Assembly: GCF_019654975.1 (NCBI RefSeq)
Contig: NZ_BPEW01000004.1
Coordinates: forward strand, 62,001-126,000
Direction of reading: 5' to 3'
DNA from: Shewanella sp. c952
Lineage (GTDB): Bacteria; Pseudomonadota; Gammaproteobacteria; Enterobacterales; Shewanellaceae
Length of the DNA: 64,000 nt
Shown here: piece after piece, positions 1 through 8,114 of the stretch
How the letters are laid out: each line of letters starts with the position of its first letter
Position numbering within the stretch: position 1 is the stretch's first letter
Made by a program: the position numbers and the translations under genes
The notes under the pieces: generated by a model
Seen by the model: only the letters and a program-made list of their open reading frames with translations
Databases searched by the model: none
What the model was told of the DNA's origin: nothing

Positions 1-773
1 GCTAATACACTAAACCCTTCCCTTTGAAGATAATTAGCAACCGTTTCAGCACTTTTTTGCAGCGTAACATAAATAATACCGCTTACTTGCTGCCTAACCT
101 TTAGCCAATTTTTAAGGTAATCCATCTTATTGGCTTCAGCTATTCCTATCGCATTGAGGTGCAGATTAGGCCTATAGAACCCAGTTAAGGTAATGCAATT
201 AACATCAATGGCAAATTTACTGCTCATATCCTCAATAACTTTAGATGTAGCGGTTGCTGTGAGCAATAATACTTGTGGAATATTAAGTTCTTTTTGGTAA
301 CTAGGTAGTTTCAAATAATCAGGTCTAAAATTATGCCCCCATTCTGAAATACAATGCGCTTCATCAATGACTAACAAAGATATTGCTATTTCTCCGATGA
401 AACGACGAAAGCGCTCATTATTAAGCCGCTCAACGGAGATCATCAACACCTTTATGCTGCCATTAGCAACGCCATCAAGCACTGACGCAGCTTGCTCTGG
501 AGTTTGAGTCGAATCGATTGAGGCTGCTGAAATACCACGGGCCTTTAGAAACGCTAATTGGTCTTGCATTAACGCGAGTAACGGAGACACGACTAATGTT
601 AAATGAGGCAGCACTGTTGCTGGTAATTGATAGCAAAGTGACTTCCCTGATCCGGTGGGAAATATTGCTGCTGCGCCTAGCCCATTAAGTACATTACTAA
701 CGACTTGTTCTTGACCCTCTCTAAATGTGTTGAACCCGAAATACTGTTTAAGTAATGCGTGAGCATTGTGCAT
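1..773 (-). CDS. RecQ-family ATP-dependent DNA helicase, N-terminal part (runs off left edge)
   Basis: An open frame runs from ATG at 773 to the window edge, about 257 residues, so the gene is cut by the boundary. Translation gives superfamily 2 helicase motifs in RecQ order: a motif 0-like FGFNTFREGQ, Walker A PTGSGKS, DEAH followed by CISEWGHNFRP (typical of RecQ), and TATAT (motif III). The start of the second RecA-like domain (SGIIYVTLQKSAE) is also present. RecQ enzymes unwind DNA 3' to 5' in recombination and fork repair. The sequence differs from classical RecQ at many positions (MISVERL where RecQ has an APERL-type motif), so this may be a RecQ-like paralogue. RQC and HRDC domains, if any, lie outside the window. 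The family is certain; the exact orthologue is not. Confidence 0.88.
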   Translation of the reverse strand, partial: MHNAHALLKQYFGFNTFREGQEQVVSNVLNGLGAAAIFPTGSGKSLCYQLPATVLPHLTLVVSPLLALMQDQLAFLKARGISAASIDSTQTPEQAASVLDGVANGSIKVLMISVERLNNERFRRFIGEIAISLLVIDEAHCISEWGHNFRPDYLKLPSYQKELNIPQVLLLTATATSKVIEDMSSKFAIDVNCITLTGFYRPNLHLNAIGIAEANKMDYLKNWLKVRQQVSGIIYVTLQKSAETVANYLQREGFSVL

Positions 774-805
774 GCTTTATCCTATCGCTGTTTGCTGGTG
801 TTGAA

Positions 806-1666
806 TTACTGAGGGATTGCTTTTATCAATCGAAAGTAAGCTTTTAGTGGGTTGTGATCTGAGCTATCGGTAACGATAGACTCCGCTTTCACAAGTTCTA
901 AGCCTCTGTAAAAGATATGGTCAGGTGTTTTACCGAAAAACTGGGTTCTAGAGTCAACGCTAGGTATGGCCTCTGTTAATCCGGCAGTATTAGCGATAGT
1001 TGAAACATATTCATTGCGGCTATCACTCCATGTATTAAGGTCTCCCGCCAGTATGATAGGCCCTGAATGCACTTTCATCGCCTCAGTCACTACATTCAAT
1101 TGAGCACGGTACTCATCAAGACCAAAAGCAAAATTAATACTATGAACATTGACGACTAATAACTGACTATTGTCTGACAAATCATAATAGGAGACTAATA
1201 GTGACTTAGGATAATGGATCAGTGGCTCTTCATACCGAAAAGAGCAGACACTTGAGGGATAACCTTTAGAAAGGTTCATCACTCCAACAGGTTCGTCTGC
1301 AAATAGAAAGGCTTTTGCCATGACCCAGTCCTCAGACTGTTCATCTACCAATGCCTTAAATTCGTCGGAAGCACTGACTTCCTGTAGCAGTAACAGATCC
1401 GTTCGCTCTGTTAACTGTTTTAGCACATTTTGCCAGCCACTATTTTTTTGCTTATGAATATTCCAGATAGCAATATCTAGATTACCGTGTCTATCGAGCG
1501 ACTCTATTGGCTTGTTGGTAATGCATTGAACAGCATCAGTGCTATTTGAATCGTTGGACAATAATGTATCTTGCTGCGGAATTACTGTACTTTGGTACAC
1601 ATAAAGGGCTACCAATGTTGCTATCAATAGCGAAAATAATATCAGTTTACGGAGAATTCTAAACAT
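806..1666 (-). CDS. Endonuclease/exonuclease/phosphatase (EEP) family protein, membrane-anchored
   Basis: The 286-residue product has a single hydrophobic N-terminal segment (about residues 8-25), probably a signal anchor placing the catalytic domain in the periplasm. The EEP (DNase I/Mg-dependent phosphodiesterase) signature residues are all visible: Asn69 in AIWNIHKQ, Glu96 in LLLLQEV, His175, Asp209/Asn211 in LAGDLNTW, and the terminal Asp270-His271 pair in SSDHNPL. It resembles the YafD/UPF0294 group of enterobacteria, whose substrate I do not know. It lies 32 bp downstream of the RecQ-like start on the same strand, so it may be the first gene of a two-gene unit. Catalytic activity is likely; nucleic acid, phospholipid or another phosphodiester are all possible substrates. 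Confidence 0.8.
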   Translation of the reverse strand: MFRILRKLILFSLLIATLVALYVYQSTVIPQQDTLLSNDSNSTDAVQCITNKPIESLDRHGNLDIAIWNIHKQKNSGWQNVLKQLTERTDLLLLQEVSASDEFKALVDEQSEDWVMAKAFLFADEPVGVMNLSKGYPSSVCSFRYEEPLIHYPKSLLVSYYDLSDNSQLLVVNVHSINFAFGLDEYRAQLNVVTEAMKVHSGPIILAGDLNTWSDSRNEYVSTIANTAGLTEAIPSVDSRTQFFGKTPDHIFYRGLELVKAESIVTDSSDHNPLKAYFRLIKAIPQ

Positions 1667-1830
1667 GGTGATGTATTCAACTTCTAATTTAGATTTACAG
1701 TAATCTTTTCATTATAATAGCTTTTACTCTCATGTGGCAGAAACATTAGCGGTATCCATCTACACGTTGACCATAATGAATGTAAATCCATATATCTATT
1801 TCCACAAAGGCCTATATTATCAAAGAGAAT

Positions 1831-3288
1831 ATGTACCAATTTTATCAACTGCTGACCATCGCTGGCGTATTTGTATATTGGTTAGTCATTGCAGGGATCA
1901 CAGTCAGGGTCGTCGTAAAAAGGCGCGCTATTGGCGTGTCTCTAGCCTGGTTAATGATAATATATATCGTCCCATTAGGCGGTGCATTTGCCTATCTTTT
2001 ATTTGGTGAGTTAAATTTAGGTAAAAAGCGTGCAGAGCGTGCACAGTCTATGTTCACGCCTTACGAGAAATGGTTCTCTAATCTTTATAAAGTACGCCAA
2101 TACGCGCCCCATGTATCAAGCCTATATGGCCAATCCATCAGTGCCATCTGTGAGAAACAGATAGGTATCCCTGCACTTGCTGATAACCAGCTCACGCTGC
2201 TAAACCAAACGAGTGAAATCTTAGATAAGTTAATTGAAGATATCGATCAGGCTAAAGAATCTATCCATCTAGAGTTTTACATATGGCAGCCAGGAGGAAA
2301 AGCCGATGAGGTAGCGCAAGCATTGATTAACGCCTCAGCAAGAGGGATCAACGTTAAGTTGTTATTGGATGCTGCTGGAAGTCGAATGTTCTTCAAAAGC
2401 CATTGGCCTAAAACACTGCGGAAATCTTCAGTTATCGTTGTTAAAGCACTCGAGGTTTCGCCGTTAAGAATGTTCTTCCGCCGACTGGATTTGCGACTGC
2501 ACAGAAAAATTGTGGTAATCGACAACACCATTGCTTATACAGGCTCGATGAACCTCGTTGACCCAAAGTATTTTAATCAAGATGCTGGTGTCGGTGAGTG
2601 GATCGATGTAATGGTTCGGATCACGGGGACTACTGTGCCGGTCCTAAACAGTATTCATGCATGGGATTGGGAAGTTGAAACCAACGACCGTACTTTGCCT
2701 GAACTGCCGGAATGTTTACCCCACAAAGAACATGAAATAACAGATTTGGTGCAAGTGATCCCTTCAGGACCAGGCATGCGAGAAGAAATTATTCATCAGG
2801 TCTTATTACAAAGTATCTATCAAGCGCAACAGAGTATCGTCATCACTACGCCCTATTTCGTCCCCAGCGAAAACCTGCAACTAGCACTCGTGATAGCAGC
2901 GCAGAGAGGGGTACAAGTTGATATTATCGTACCTGATAAAAATGACTCAACCATGGTTGAATGGGCAAGTCGTGCGTTTTTCACACAACTCCTTGATGCT
3001 GGTGTTAATATCCACCGCTTTACTGGCGGCTTATTACATACAAAGTCGGTAGTGATCGATGAAAACCATTGTTTAATCGGTACCGTTAACCTCGATATGC
3101 GTAGCTTATGGCTAAATTTTGAAGTCACATTAGCAGTGGATAACCTTAGCTTTACGCAAGATCTGCAAAAGGTTCAACAAAGCTACCTGTCAGATTCAAT
3201 CAAAATTTGCCCCGAGCAGTGGGCCAAAAGATCGCTTGCTAACCGGATAGCTGAACGCACTTTTTATCTATTTAGTCCTCTATTGTAA
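1831..3288 (+). CDS. cls: Cardiolipin synthase (phospholipase D superfamily)
   Basis: A 485-residue protein with the ClsA architecture: two N-terminal membrane segments (about residues 7-28 and 38-58) followed by two phospholipase D domains. Both HKD motifs are intact: H224-K226-D231 followed by GSMNL, and H403-K405-D410 followed by GTVNLDMRS. ClsA enzymes condense two phosphatidylglycerol molecules into cardiolipin and glycerol at the inner membrane. Length and layout match the family's usual 480-490 residues. It is divergent from the EEP gene and followed 54 bp later by a sulfotransferase-like gene. The start is the ATG giving the canonical first membrane helix, with a GAGA-type ribosome site just upstream. 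Confidence 0.95.
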   Translation: MYQFYQLLTIAGVFVYWLVIAGITVRVVVKRRAIGVSLAWLMIIYIVPLGGAFAYLLFGELNLGKKRAERAQSMFTPYEKWFSNLYKVRQYAPHVSSLYGQSISAICEKQIGIPALADNQLTLLNQTSEILDKLIEDIDQAKESIHLEFYIWQPGGKADEVAQALINASARGINVKLLLDAAGSRMFFKSHWPKTLRKSSVIVVKALEVSPLRMFFRRLDLRLHRKIVVIDNTIAYTGSMNLVDPKYFNQDAGVGEWIDVMVRITGTTVPVLNSIHAWDWEVETNDRTLPELPECLPHKEHEITDLVQVIPSGPGMREEIIHQVLLQSIYQAQQSIVITTPYFVPSENLQLALVIAAQRGVQVDIIVPDKNDSTMVEWASRAFFTQLLDAGVNIHRFTGGLLHTKSVVIDENHCLIGTVNLDMRSLWLNFEVTLAVDNLSFTQDLQKVQQSYLSDSIKICPEQWAKRSLANRIAERTFYLFSPLL

Positions 3289-3342
3289 TGTCAAAACTAC
3301 AGTAACTACCCATTAAGTTCACATAGTTGTTGGTTTAAAAAC

Positions 3343-3975
3343 ATGAATAAACTATTTATCATAGGTCTTCCACGAACCGGAACAACCAGTATTAGCGTAG
3401 CGCTATTAGACTATGGTTTTAACGTCGCTCACACTGCTTATACAAAAAGAGCCTTTGAATTAGCTGACGTTGTCTCTGACTCACCCTGCTTTTGTGATTA
3501 TCGGCAATTGGACACGTTATTCCCTGGCTCCAAATTTGTATATTTAGAGAGAGAGCTATCTCTGTGGGTGCCATCTATGCAGATGTTAATTAATAAAATG
3601 GCAGCGAGTTTAGATATGAAAACGGGAGTTTTTAATCCAGTACTAAAGCGTACCTTTAATGAAACCTTTAAATTATCTGCTACGACTACACCCGATAACC
3701 AACAGCACCTAATACAGTGTTATCAGCAGCACAAATTAGCCGTTCATTCATATTTTGAAGGGCGAGATGATTTGTTAAGCATTGACGTCAGTGAAGCTAA
3801 TAGCTTGAGCGAGTTATTGGCCTTCATAGGTGTCAGTAATGATGAAGCATTGAATTTCCCACACTTGAATATAGGTAAGAAAGTCGCTTGCTGGAAAGAG
3901 TATAAGCACCCAAATAAAGTAAACTCAAATGCGGCGGGTATAGAGCAACGAAAATTCTTTAATTACGTTTCTTAA
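3343..3975 (+). CDS. Sulfotransferase-like P-loop protein
   Basis: A 210-residue soluble protein beginning MNKLFIIGLPRTGTTSIS. The GLPRTGTTS stretch is the 5'-phosphosulfate-binding (PSB) loop that binds PAPS in sulfotransferases. Downstream, SKFVYLERELSLWVPSM resembles the region after the 3'-phosphate-binding motif (R/K...W), and DDLLSIDVSEANS resembles the C-terminal part of the small sulfotransferase families. The acceptor cannot be told from sequence. It sits between cls and tRNA-Ser and ends 6 bp before a strong terminator. No sulfation-pathway genes are nearby. The family call is solid; the biological role is open, possibly modification of a surface polymer or small molecule. Confidence 0.75.
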   Translation: MNKLFIIGLPRTGTTSISVALLDYGFNVAHTAYTKRAFELADVVSDSPCFCDYRQLDTLFPGSKFVYLERELSLWVPSMQMLINKMAASLDMKTGVFNPVLKRTFNETFKLSATTTPDNQQHLIQCYQQHKLAVHSYFEGRDDLLSIDVSEANSLSELLAFIGVSNDEALNFPHLNIGKKVACWKEYKHPNKVNSNAAGIEQRKFFNYVS

Positions 3976-3981
3976 AATAGC

Positions 3982-4014
3982 AAAAAGCCCGTTATCTTTC
4001 GATAACGGGCTTTT
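3982..4014. terminator. Bidirectional rho-independent terminator
   Basis: A perfect inverted repeat AAAAGCCCGTTATC / GATAACGGGCTTTT with a TTTC loop. It has a T-run on one side and an A-run on the other, so it can end both the sulfotransferase gene (+) and the tRNA-Ser transcript (-). Confidence 0.9.
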
Positions 4015-4021
4015 CAGTATA

Positions 4022-4111
4022 TGGCGGTGAGCGAGAGATTCGAACTCTCGTTAGGGATAAACCTAAACACACTTTCCAGGCGTGCGCCTTCAGCCACTCA
4101 GCCAGCTCACC
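4022..4111 (-). tRNA. tRNA-Ser (anticodon GGA)
   Basis: Reading the minus strand gives a 90-nt class II tRNA starting GGTGAGC and ending GCTCACCGCCA. The acceptor arms pair (GGTGAGC/GCTCACC), the T arm contains GTTCGAATC, and the encoded 3' end is CCA. The anticodon loop CTGGAAA gives anticodon GGA, which reads UCC/UCU serine codons. The long variable arm (TTTAGGTTTATCCCTAA) is the class II hallmark of tRNA-Ser. The downstream terminator at 3982-4014 suits a single-gene transcript. Confidence 0.96.
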
Positions 4112-4277
4112 AATTGATTATTTTTATGTGTTTAATCATCACAATAGCTGGAAGCACTTATGCTGCCAACGGAGCGCTACTTTACGCAAAAGCCTTATGT
4201 GCGTCAAGCGTATTTGTGACTAGTTCAAGTGTTTGCATACTTGATAGCCAAATTCCGACTAAGCGTACAAAATTACA

Positions 4278-6272
4278 TCAAGAAAGCGTAAACTGATTGA
4301 CCTGTTTCGCCACATCATTTGAGCCATTTACTAACTCATTAGTGAGAACCTGTAGCTCATCAGCAATTGCATGAGTCTGCACATAAATCTCACTTATTTT
4401 CAATGCATTCTGGTTTACTTCTTCTGCCACAGCGCTTTGCTCATGTGTCGCAGCAGCTATCTGTTCATTCATGCTGTCGATAACTCCAACATGATTTACA
4501 ATTTTTTTAAGCTCAGCGCTCACCTTTTCAGCCTCTGCAACACTATCTCCAGCCTGTTTTGTGCCTCGGTCCATCGCATTAACCGCAACATTAGCGCCAG
4601 AACTTAAGCGCTCAGTCATCTCTTTGATATCGCCGGTTGCAGTTTGCGCTCGTTGAGCTAGGCTTCTTACTTCATCAGCCACTACCGCAAATCCACGCCC
4701 CATTTCACCAGCTCGAGCAGCTTCAATAGCTGCATTCAGAGCTAAAAGATTGGTTTGTTCCGCAATACCACTAATCACATCAGACACTGCAACAATACCT
4801 TGAATGTCTTGCTCTAACGCTTGTAGCGCAGTTGCTGAGTCATTGATTTCACTTGCTAATAAACTTATAGCGACACTCGAACGATCTACCTCTTCATTTC
4901 CCTCTTGCGCTTCAAGGTTAGCTTCTGTTGAAGCGTTTGAAGCATTTTCGGCATTCTCTGCAATTTCTGCAACAGTCGCACTCATCTCTGTCATTGCTGA
5001 TGCGACCTGTTCCGCTTCGCTATGCCCTAGTTGTACATCACTTTTTAGCTGTGTAGAGTGCTGCTCCAACTTTTCAATCGCCTGAAATAAGACGTTGGAG
5101 TTGTTTTTAACGTGTGCAATCACCTTCTCAAAGTCATTCATCATTCCGTTAAAAGCGTTTGCTAAGACACCAAACTCGTCATCGCTGTGTTGAACAATTC
5201 TGACACTCAAATCAAAATTCTCTCTTGCAAGAGTCATACTGCGTTGGATGTTTGCCACACTGCTGTGAATAAAGCGTATCACTGACATCGATACGAAAAT
5301 AACCAAACTTGCTACCAAGAGTAATACCGTTAACGTTATATATAGGTTTTTAGTTGCTACATTAAGCCTTAACTTAGTCACTGCAATTAACTCTTTAGAT
5401 AGACGTTGTTCAAACTGGCTTAATAGTTCTATTCGTTTTGTCGAAGTCTGAAACCAGAGTTCCGGTTGCTGCTGCTGCAACGTCTGCGGGTCTTGGGCAA
5501 AGCCAATCGTTCTGTACTCTGCAACCTCTTTGAATGCCTGATTGTTCATTATCCGCTGGTAATCTGAATAATTTTGCGGGTCTGTTAACGCTAAGAAACG
5601 TTCTTGATACGCTTCTTGCTCCGATACTAGAGTCACAAAATGGCGATAAGCACCTGCTTTAAAGGTGTCATTACCAAAAGTTGAGCTGAGTACTGCTCTT
5701 TCAATACCTGCGCGCTCCTTCATCTGCAAGTAAGCAGAAAATGCAGCAGCCTTAATTGCTATTTGCTGATTAGCGCCTTGCTTAGCAGTAAGATCAACAA
5801 TACTTAGCAACTCTTTATTTAACTCGGTATAGAAAGCAACTTCATCAGCAACACTAATAGACAGGGCTTGTACCTGTCTTCTTACATCAGGGATTTGCTC
5901 GATAAGCGCGTTAGCTCTGCGGATCTCAGTGATAAACTCATTTGGCAATGTATTACTTTCTAGAAACAACTTAAAAGTGCGAATAAGTTCATCGGAATCT
6001 CGTTGCTGCGCAGGCAACTTTATTTGAAAAGCCTGACCTTTAGAGCCTATAAAACCGGCACTCATACCGCGCTCTTTTTGGATTTCATGCACCAAACTGC
6101 TATTAGCGGCCGCGAGTTCACTCAAAACTAATACTTGATCTAACTGGTTAGTTAGCTTGTATTGTTCATGGGCATAAAGAGCGCCGAAAACAATGGATGC
6201 AAATAAAGAAGGTGCGATAACAATGAAAAATTTATATTTTAACGAAAGGTTGCCGAGCCAATTCCATTTCAT
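4278..6272 (-). CDS. Methyl-accepting chemotaxis protein with NIT sensor domain
   Basis: A 664-residue transmembrane chemoreceptor. Membrane segments at about 14-33 and 310-333 bracket a periplasmic NIT domain, recognised by ERGMSAGFIGSKG (68-80) and KERAGIERAVLSSTF (185-199). The NIT family is proposed to sense nitrate or nitrite. A HAMP segment follows, then a long cytoplasmic coiled coil with the hairpin tip EQTNLLALNAAIEAARAGE and GRGFAVVADEVRSLAQRA that binds CheA/CheW. No C-terminal NWETF-like CheR-tethering pentapeptide is seen. No che genes lie nearby, so it is an orphan receptor feeding a central chemotaxis system. The ligand is inferred from the domain name only. Confidence 0.93.
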   Translation of the reverse strand: MKWNWLGNLSLKYKFFIVIAPSLFASIVFGALYAHEQYKLTNQLDQVLVLSELAAANSSLVHEIQKERGMSAGFIGSKGQAFQIKLPAQQRDSDELIRTFKLFLESNTLPNEFITEIRRANALIEQIPDVRRQVQALSISVADEVAFYTELNKELLSIVDLTAKQGANQQIAIKAAAFSAYLQMKERAGIERAVLSSTFGNDTFKAGAYRHFVTLVSEQEAYQERFLALTDPQNYSDYQRIMNNQAFKEVAEYRTIGFAQDPQTLQQQQPELWFQTSTKRIELLSQFEQRLSKELIAVTKLRLNVATKNLYITLTVLLLVASLVIFVSMSVIRFIHSSVANIQRSMTLARENFDLSVRIVQHSDDEFGVLANAFNGMMNDFEKVIAHVKNNSNVLFQAIEKLEQHSTQLKSDVQLGHSEAEQVASAMTEMSATVAEIAENAENASNASTEANLEAQEGNEEVDRSSVAISLLASEINDSATALQALEQDIQGIVAVSDVISGIAEQTNLLALNAAIEAARAGEMGRGFAVVADEVRSLAQRAQTATGDIKEMTERLSSGANVAVNAMDRGTKQAGDSVAEAEKVSAELKKIVNHVGVIDSMNEQIAAATHEQSAVAEEVNQNALKISEIYVQTHAIADELQVLTNELVNGSNDVAKQVNQFTLS

Positions 6273-6362
6273 TCGTGAGCCTTTAAATTGTTAAATCAAA
6301 TTAGTGGCTAGGATAAACTATACAGGCATGAGGTAAACAGTCGTTTGATAAAATTTACATAA

Positions 6363-6388
6363 AAAAAGCCTGCTATTGCAGGCTTTTT
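6363..6388 (-). terminator. Terminator of nadA
   Basis: Hairpin AAAAAGCCTGC / GCAGGCTTTTT with a TATT loop. On the minus strand it is followed by a U-run extended by two more U residues. It lies 69 bp past the nadA stop. Confidence 0.88.
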
Positions 6389-6456
6389 AATCACCACTGA
6401 ATACAGTGTGATCTAGATCAATAAATATTAATTATTGTGACATAACTTAACAATTG

Positions 6457-7524
6457 TTAAGCATTGCCTTTGACCTTCATATTCAGCTCTTTTGCGAAAT
6501 CTAACATACGATCTAGCGGCTTTAACGCGTCCAGCCTCAGCTTTTCATCAACAAATATTTCATGCTGCTGCTGTACACCAATCTCTAATGAACTTTCTAT
6601 GGCTTTTAGACCGTTCATCGCCATCCACGGGCAATGTGCACAGCTTTTGCACGTTGCGCCATTACCACCTGTCGGCGCTTCAATCAGCACCTTATTAGGC
6701 GCTGCTTGCTGCATTTTATAGAAAATGCCTCTGTCAGTAGCAACAATGAACTTATCATTATCCATTGTCTGAGCGGCTTTAATCAATTGACTAGTAGAAC
6801 CGACGGCATCAGCTAGCTCAACCACACTCGCTGGAGATTCAGGGTGAACCAAAACAGCAGCCGTTGGATGTTGTTTCTTCAGTTCGATTAATGCTTTGGC
6901 TTTGAACTCGTCATGTACAATACATTCGCCTTGCCACATCAGCATCTCTGCGCCAGTTTCTTTGGCGATATAGCTACCTAAATGACGGTCTGGACCCCAG
7001 ATTATCTTCTTATCTTCGCTATCAAGATGCTCAACAATCTCGAGCGCAATACTAGATGTAACCACCCAATCTGCACGCGCTTTAACTGCAGCTGAGGTAT
7101 TGGCATAAACAACGACGGTATGTTCTGGGTGTGCATCACAAAACTCGCTGAAGGTTTCGATTGGGCACCCGATATCTAACGAACAAGTAGCATCCAATGT
7201 TGGCATCAAGACTGTTTTTTCTGGACTTAGAATTTTTGAAGTCTCACCCATAAATTTAACACCAGCGACGATAAGTGTTTTTGCTGGGTGATCTCGTCCA
7301 AAGCGAGCCATCTCTAATGAGTCTGAAACACAACCGCCCGTTTCTTCAGCAAGCGCTTGAATTTCAGGGTCGGTATAGTAATGAGCGACCAGTACCGCAT
7401 TACGCTCTTTAAGCAGCTGCTTTATACGCTCTTTTGATTGCTCCTTTTCTATATCAGATAAAGGCATAGGTTTAGGCGGGAATGGGTAGTCAATAGTTTC
7501 AATACTTGGGACGAACGCGCTCAT
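6457..7524 (-). CDS. nadA: Quinolinate synthase NadA
   Basis: A 355-residue [4Fe-4S] enzyme that condenses iminoaspartate (from NadB) with dihydroxyacetone phosphate to quinolinate in de novo NAD synthesis. Family motifs are clear: [32 protein letters not shown] and the C-terminal [13 protein letters not shown]. The cluster cysteines correspond to those in [17 protein letters not shown] and [10 protein letters not shown]. Length matches the gammaproteobacterial form. Transcription appears monocistronic, with its own terminator at 6363-6388. nadB is not in the window. Confidence 0.97.
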   Translation of the reverse strand: MSAFVPSIETIDYPFPPKPMPLSDIEKEQSKERIKQLLKERNAVLVAHYYTDPEIQALAEETGGCVSDSLEMARFGRDHPAKTLIVAGVKFMGETSKILSPEKTVLMPTLDATCSLDIGCPIETFSEFCDAHPEHTVVVYANTSAAVKARADWVVTSSIALEIVEHLDSEDKKIIWGPDRHLGSYIAKETGAEMLMWQGECIVHDEFKAKALIELKKQHPTAAVLVHPESPASVVELADAVGSTSQLIKAAQTMDNDKFIVATDRGIFYKMQQAAPNKVLIEAPTGGNGATCKSCAHCPWMAMNGLKAIESSLEIGVQQQHEIFVDEKLRLDALKPLDRMLDFAKELNMKVKGNA

Positions 7525-7616
7525 ACAACAACCAAAGGCAATAACAGATTAGCGGAATTATACGGAATAGTTCACAAATTGAAAACTCTTTATCCTTATT
7601 CTATTTGTCTATTATC

Positions 7617-8031
7617 CCAATAAGACTAAGAAGCTGATTGACTTAGACTGAGCATTGGCGAGCTAATTTACGGATGACAAATAACACCATGGTGGCTTCA
7701 TTAACACACTGTACAACCCAGATGTGTCCAGTCTAAACATGCCTAACATGCCTAACAGGCGAATTTTAGCGGCTCAGAGCTGTGGTAATAAGGTTGAATC
7801 TAATTTCACTATTTTTTCACACATTGCAAACCACATGGCCAAGCATGTTCCTGACATACTTAAGGCATTCTCTCCATCTCTCGAGGTCAAATGTGGTGAA
7901 TGTCATTAATGCACGATTATATGGATATAGGAGGTAGAGTATCGCAGGAGCAGTTACCGAGGAGTATCTAATGACATAACCTAAAAACCGCTTAACAGTC
8001 GCTGAGCAATAAAATATTCAGCTGATTAGGG
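7617..8031. repeat. Decayed copy of an inverted-repeat (MITE-like) element
   Basis: The 590-bp gap between nadA and bkdB has no convincing gene. It can be matched block by block, in order and orientation, to the intact element at 23874-24150. The left end has CCAATAAGACTAAG against CCAATCAGTATAAG, then TTGGCGAGCTAATT against TTGGCGAACTAATT. The middle has AGGCGAATTTTAGCGGCT against AGGCGAGTTTTAGAGGCT, then TTGAAT. The right end has TCGCTGAGCAATAAAAT against TCGCTGAGCGATCAAAT, then CTGATT. This copy is longer (about 415 versus 277 bp) and its ends no longer form a good inverted repeat. The borders are approximate. The similarity is visible by eye but was not scored by alignment. Confidence 0.55.
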
Positions 8032-8062
8032 TTAGGATTAGGATTGCCTTTAAGCAGATATA

Positions 8063-8092
8063 AAAAAGGTGCTTTTATAAGCACCTTTTAAA
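8063..8092 (-). terminator. Terminator of the bkd operon
   Basis: Hairpin AAAAGGTGCTT / AAGCACCTTTT with a TTAT loop, followed on the minus strand by a U-run. It lies 23 bp past the E2 stop codon. Confidence 0.85.
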
Positions 8093-8114
8093 CGTTCAAC
8101 AAACACCATCATTG

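Noticed and set aside
1734..2009. 91-residue frame overlapping the cls start
   Set aside because: It runs in another frame over the well-supported cls N-terminus, and its product resembles nothing.
7724..7909. 61-residue open frame in the nadA-bkdB gap
   Set aside because: It lies within the decayed repeat, has no ribosome site, and its composition follows the repeat rather than a protein family.
8022..8046. GGTTAGGATTAGGATT as a tandem repeat of interest
   Set aside because: It has only about three short imperfect units, within random expectation for this composition.
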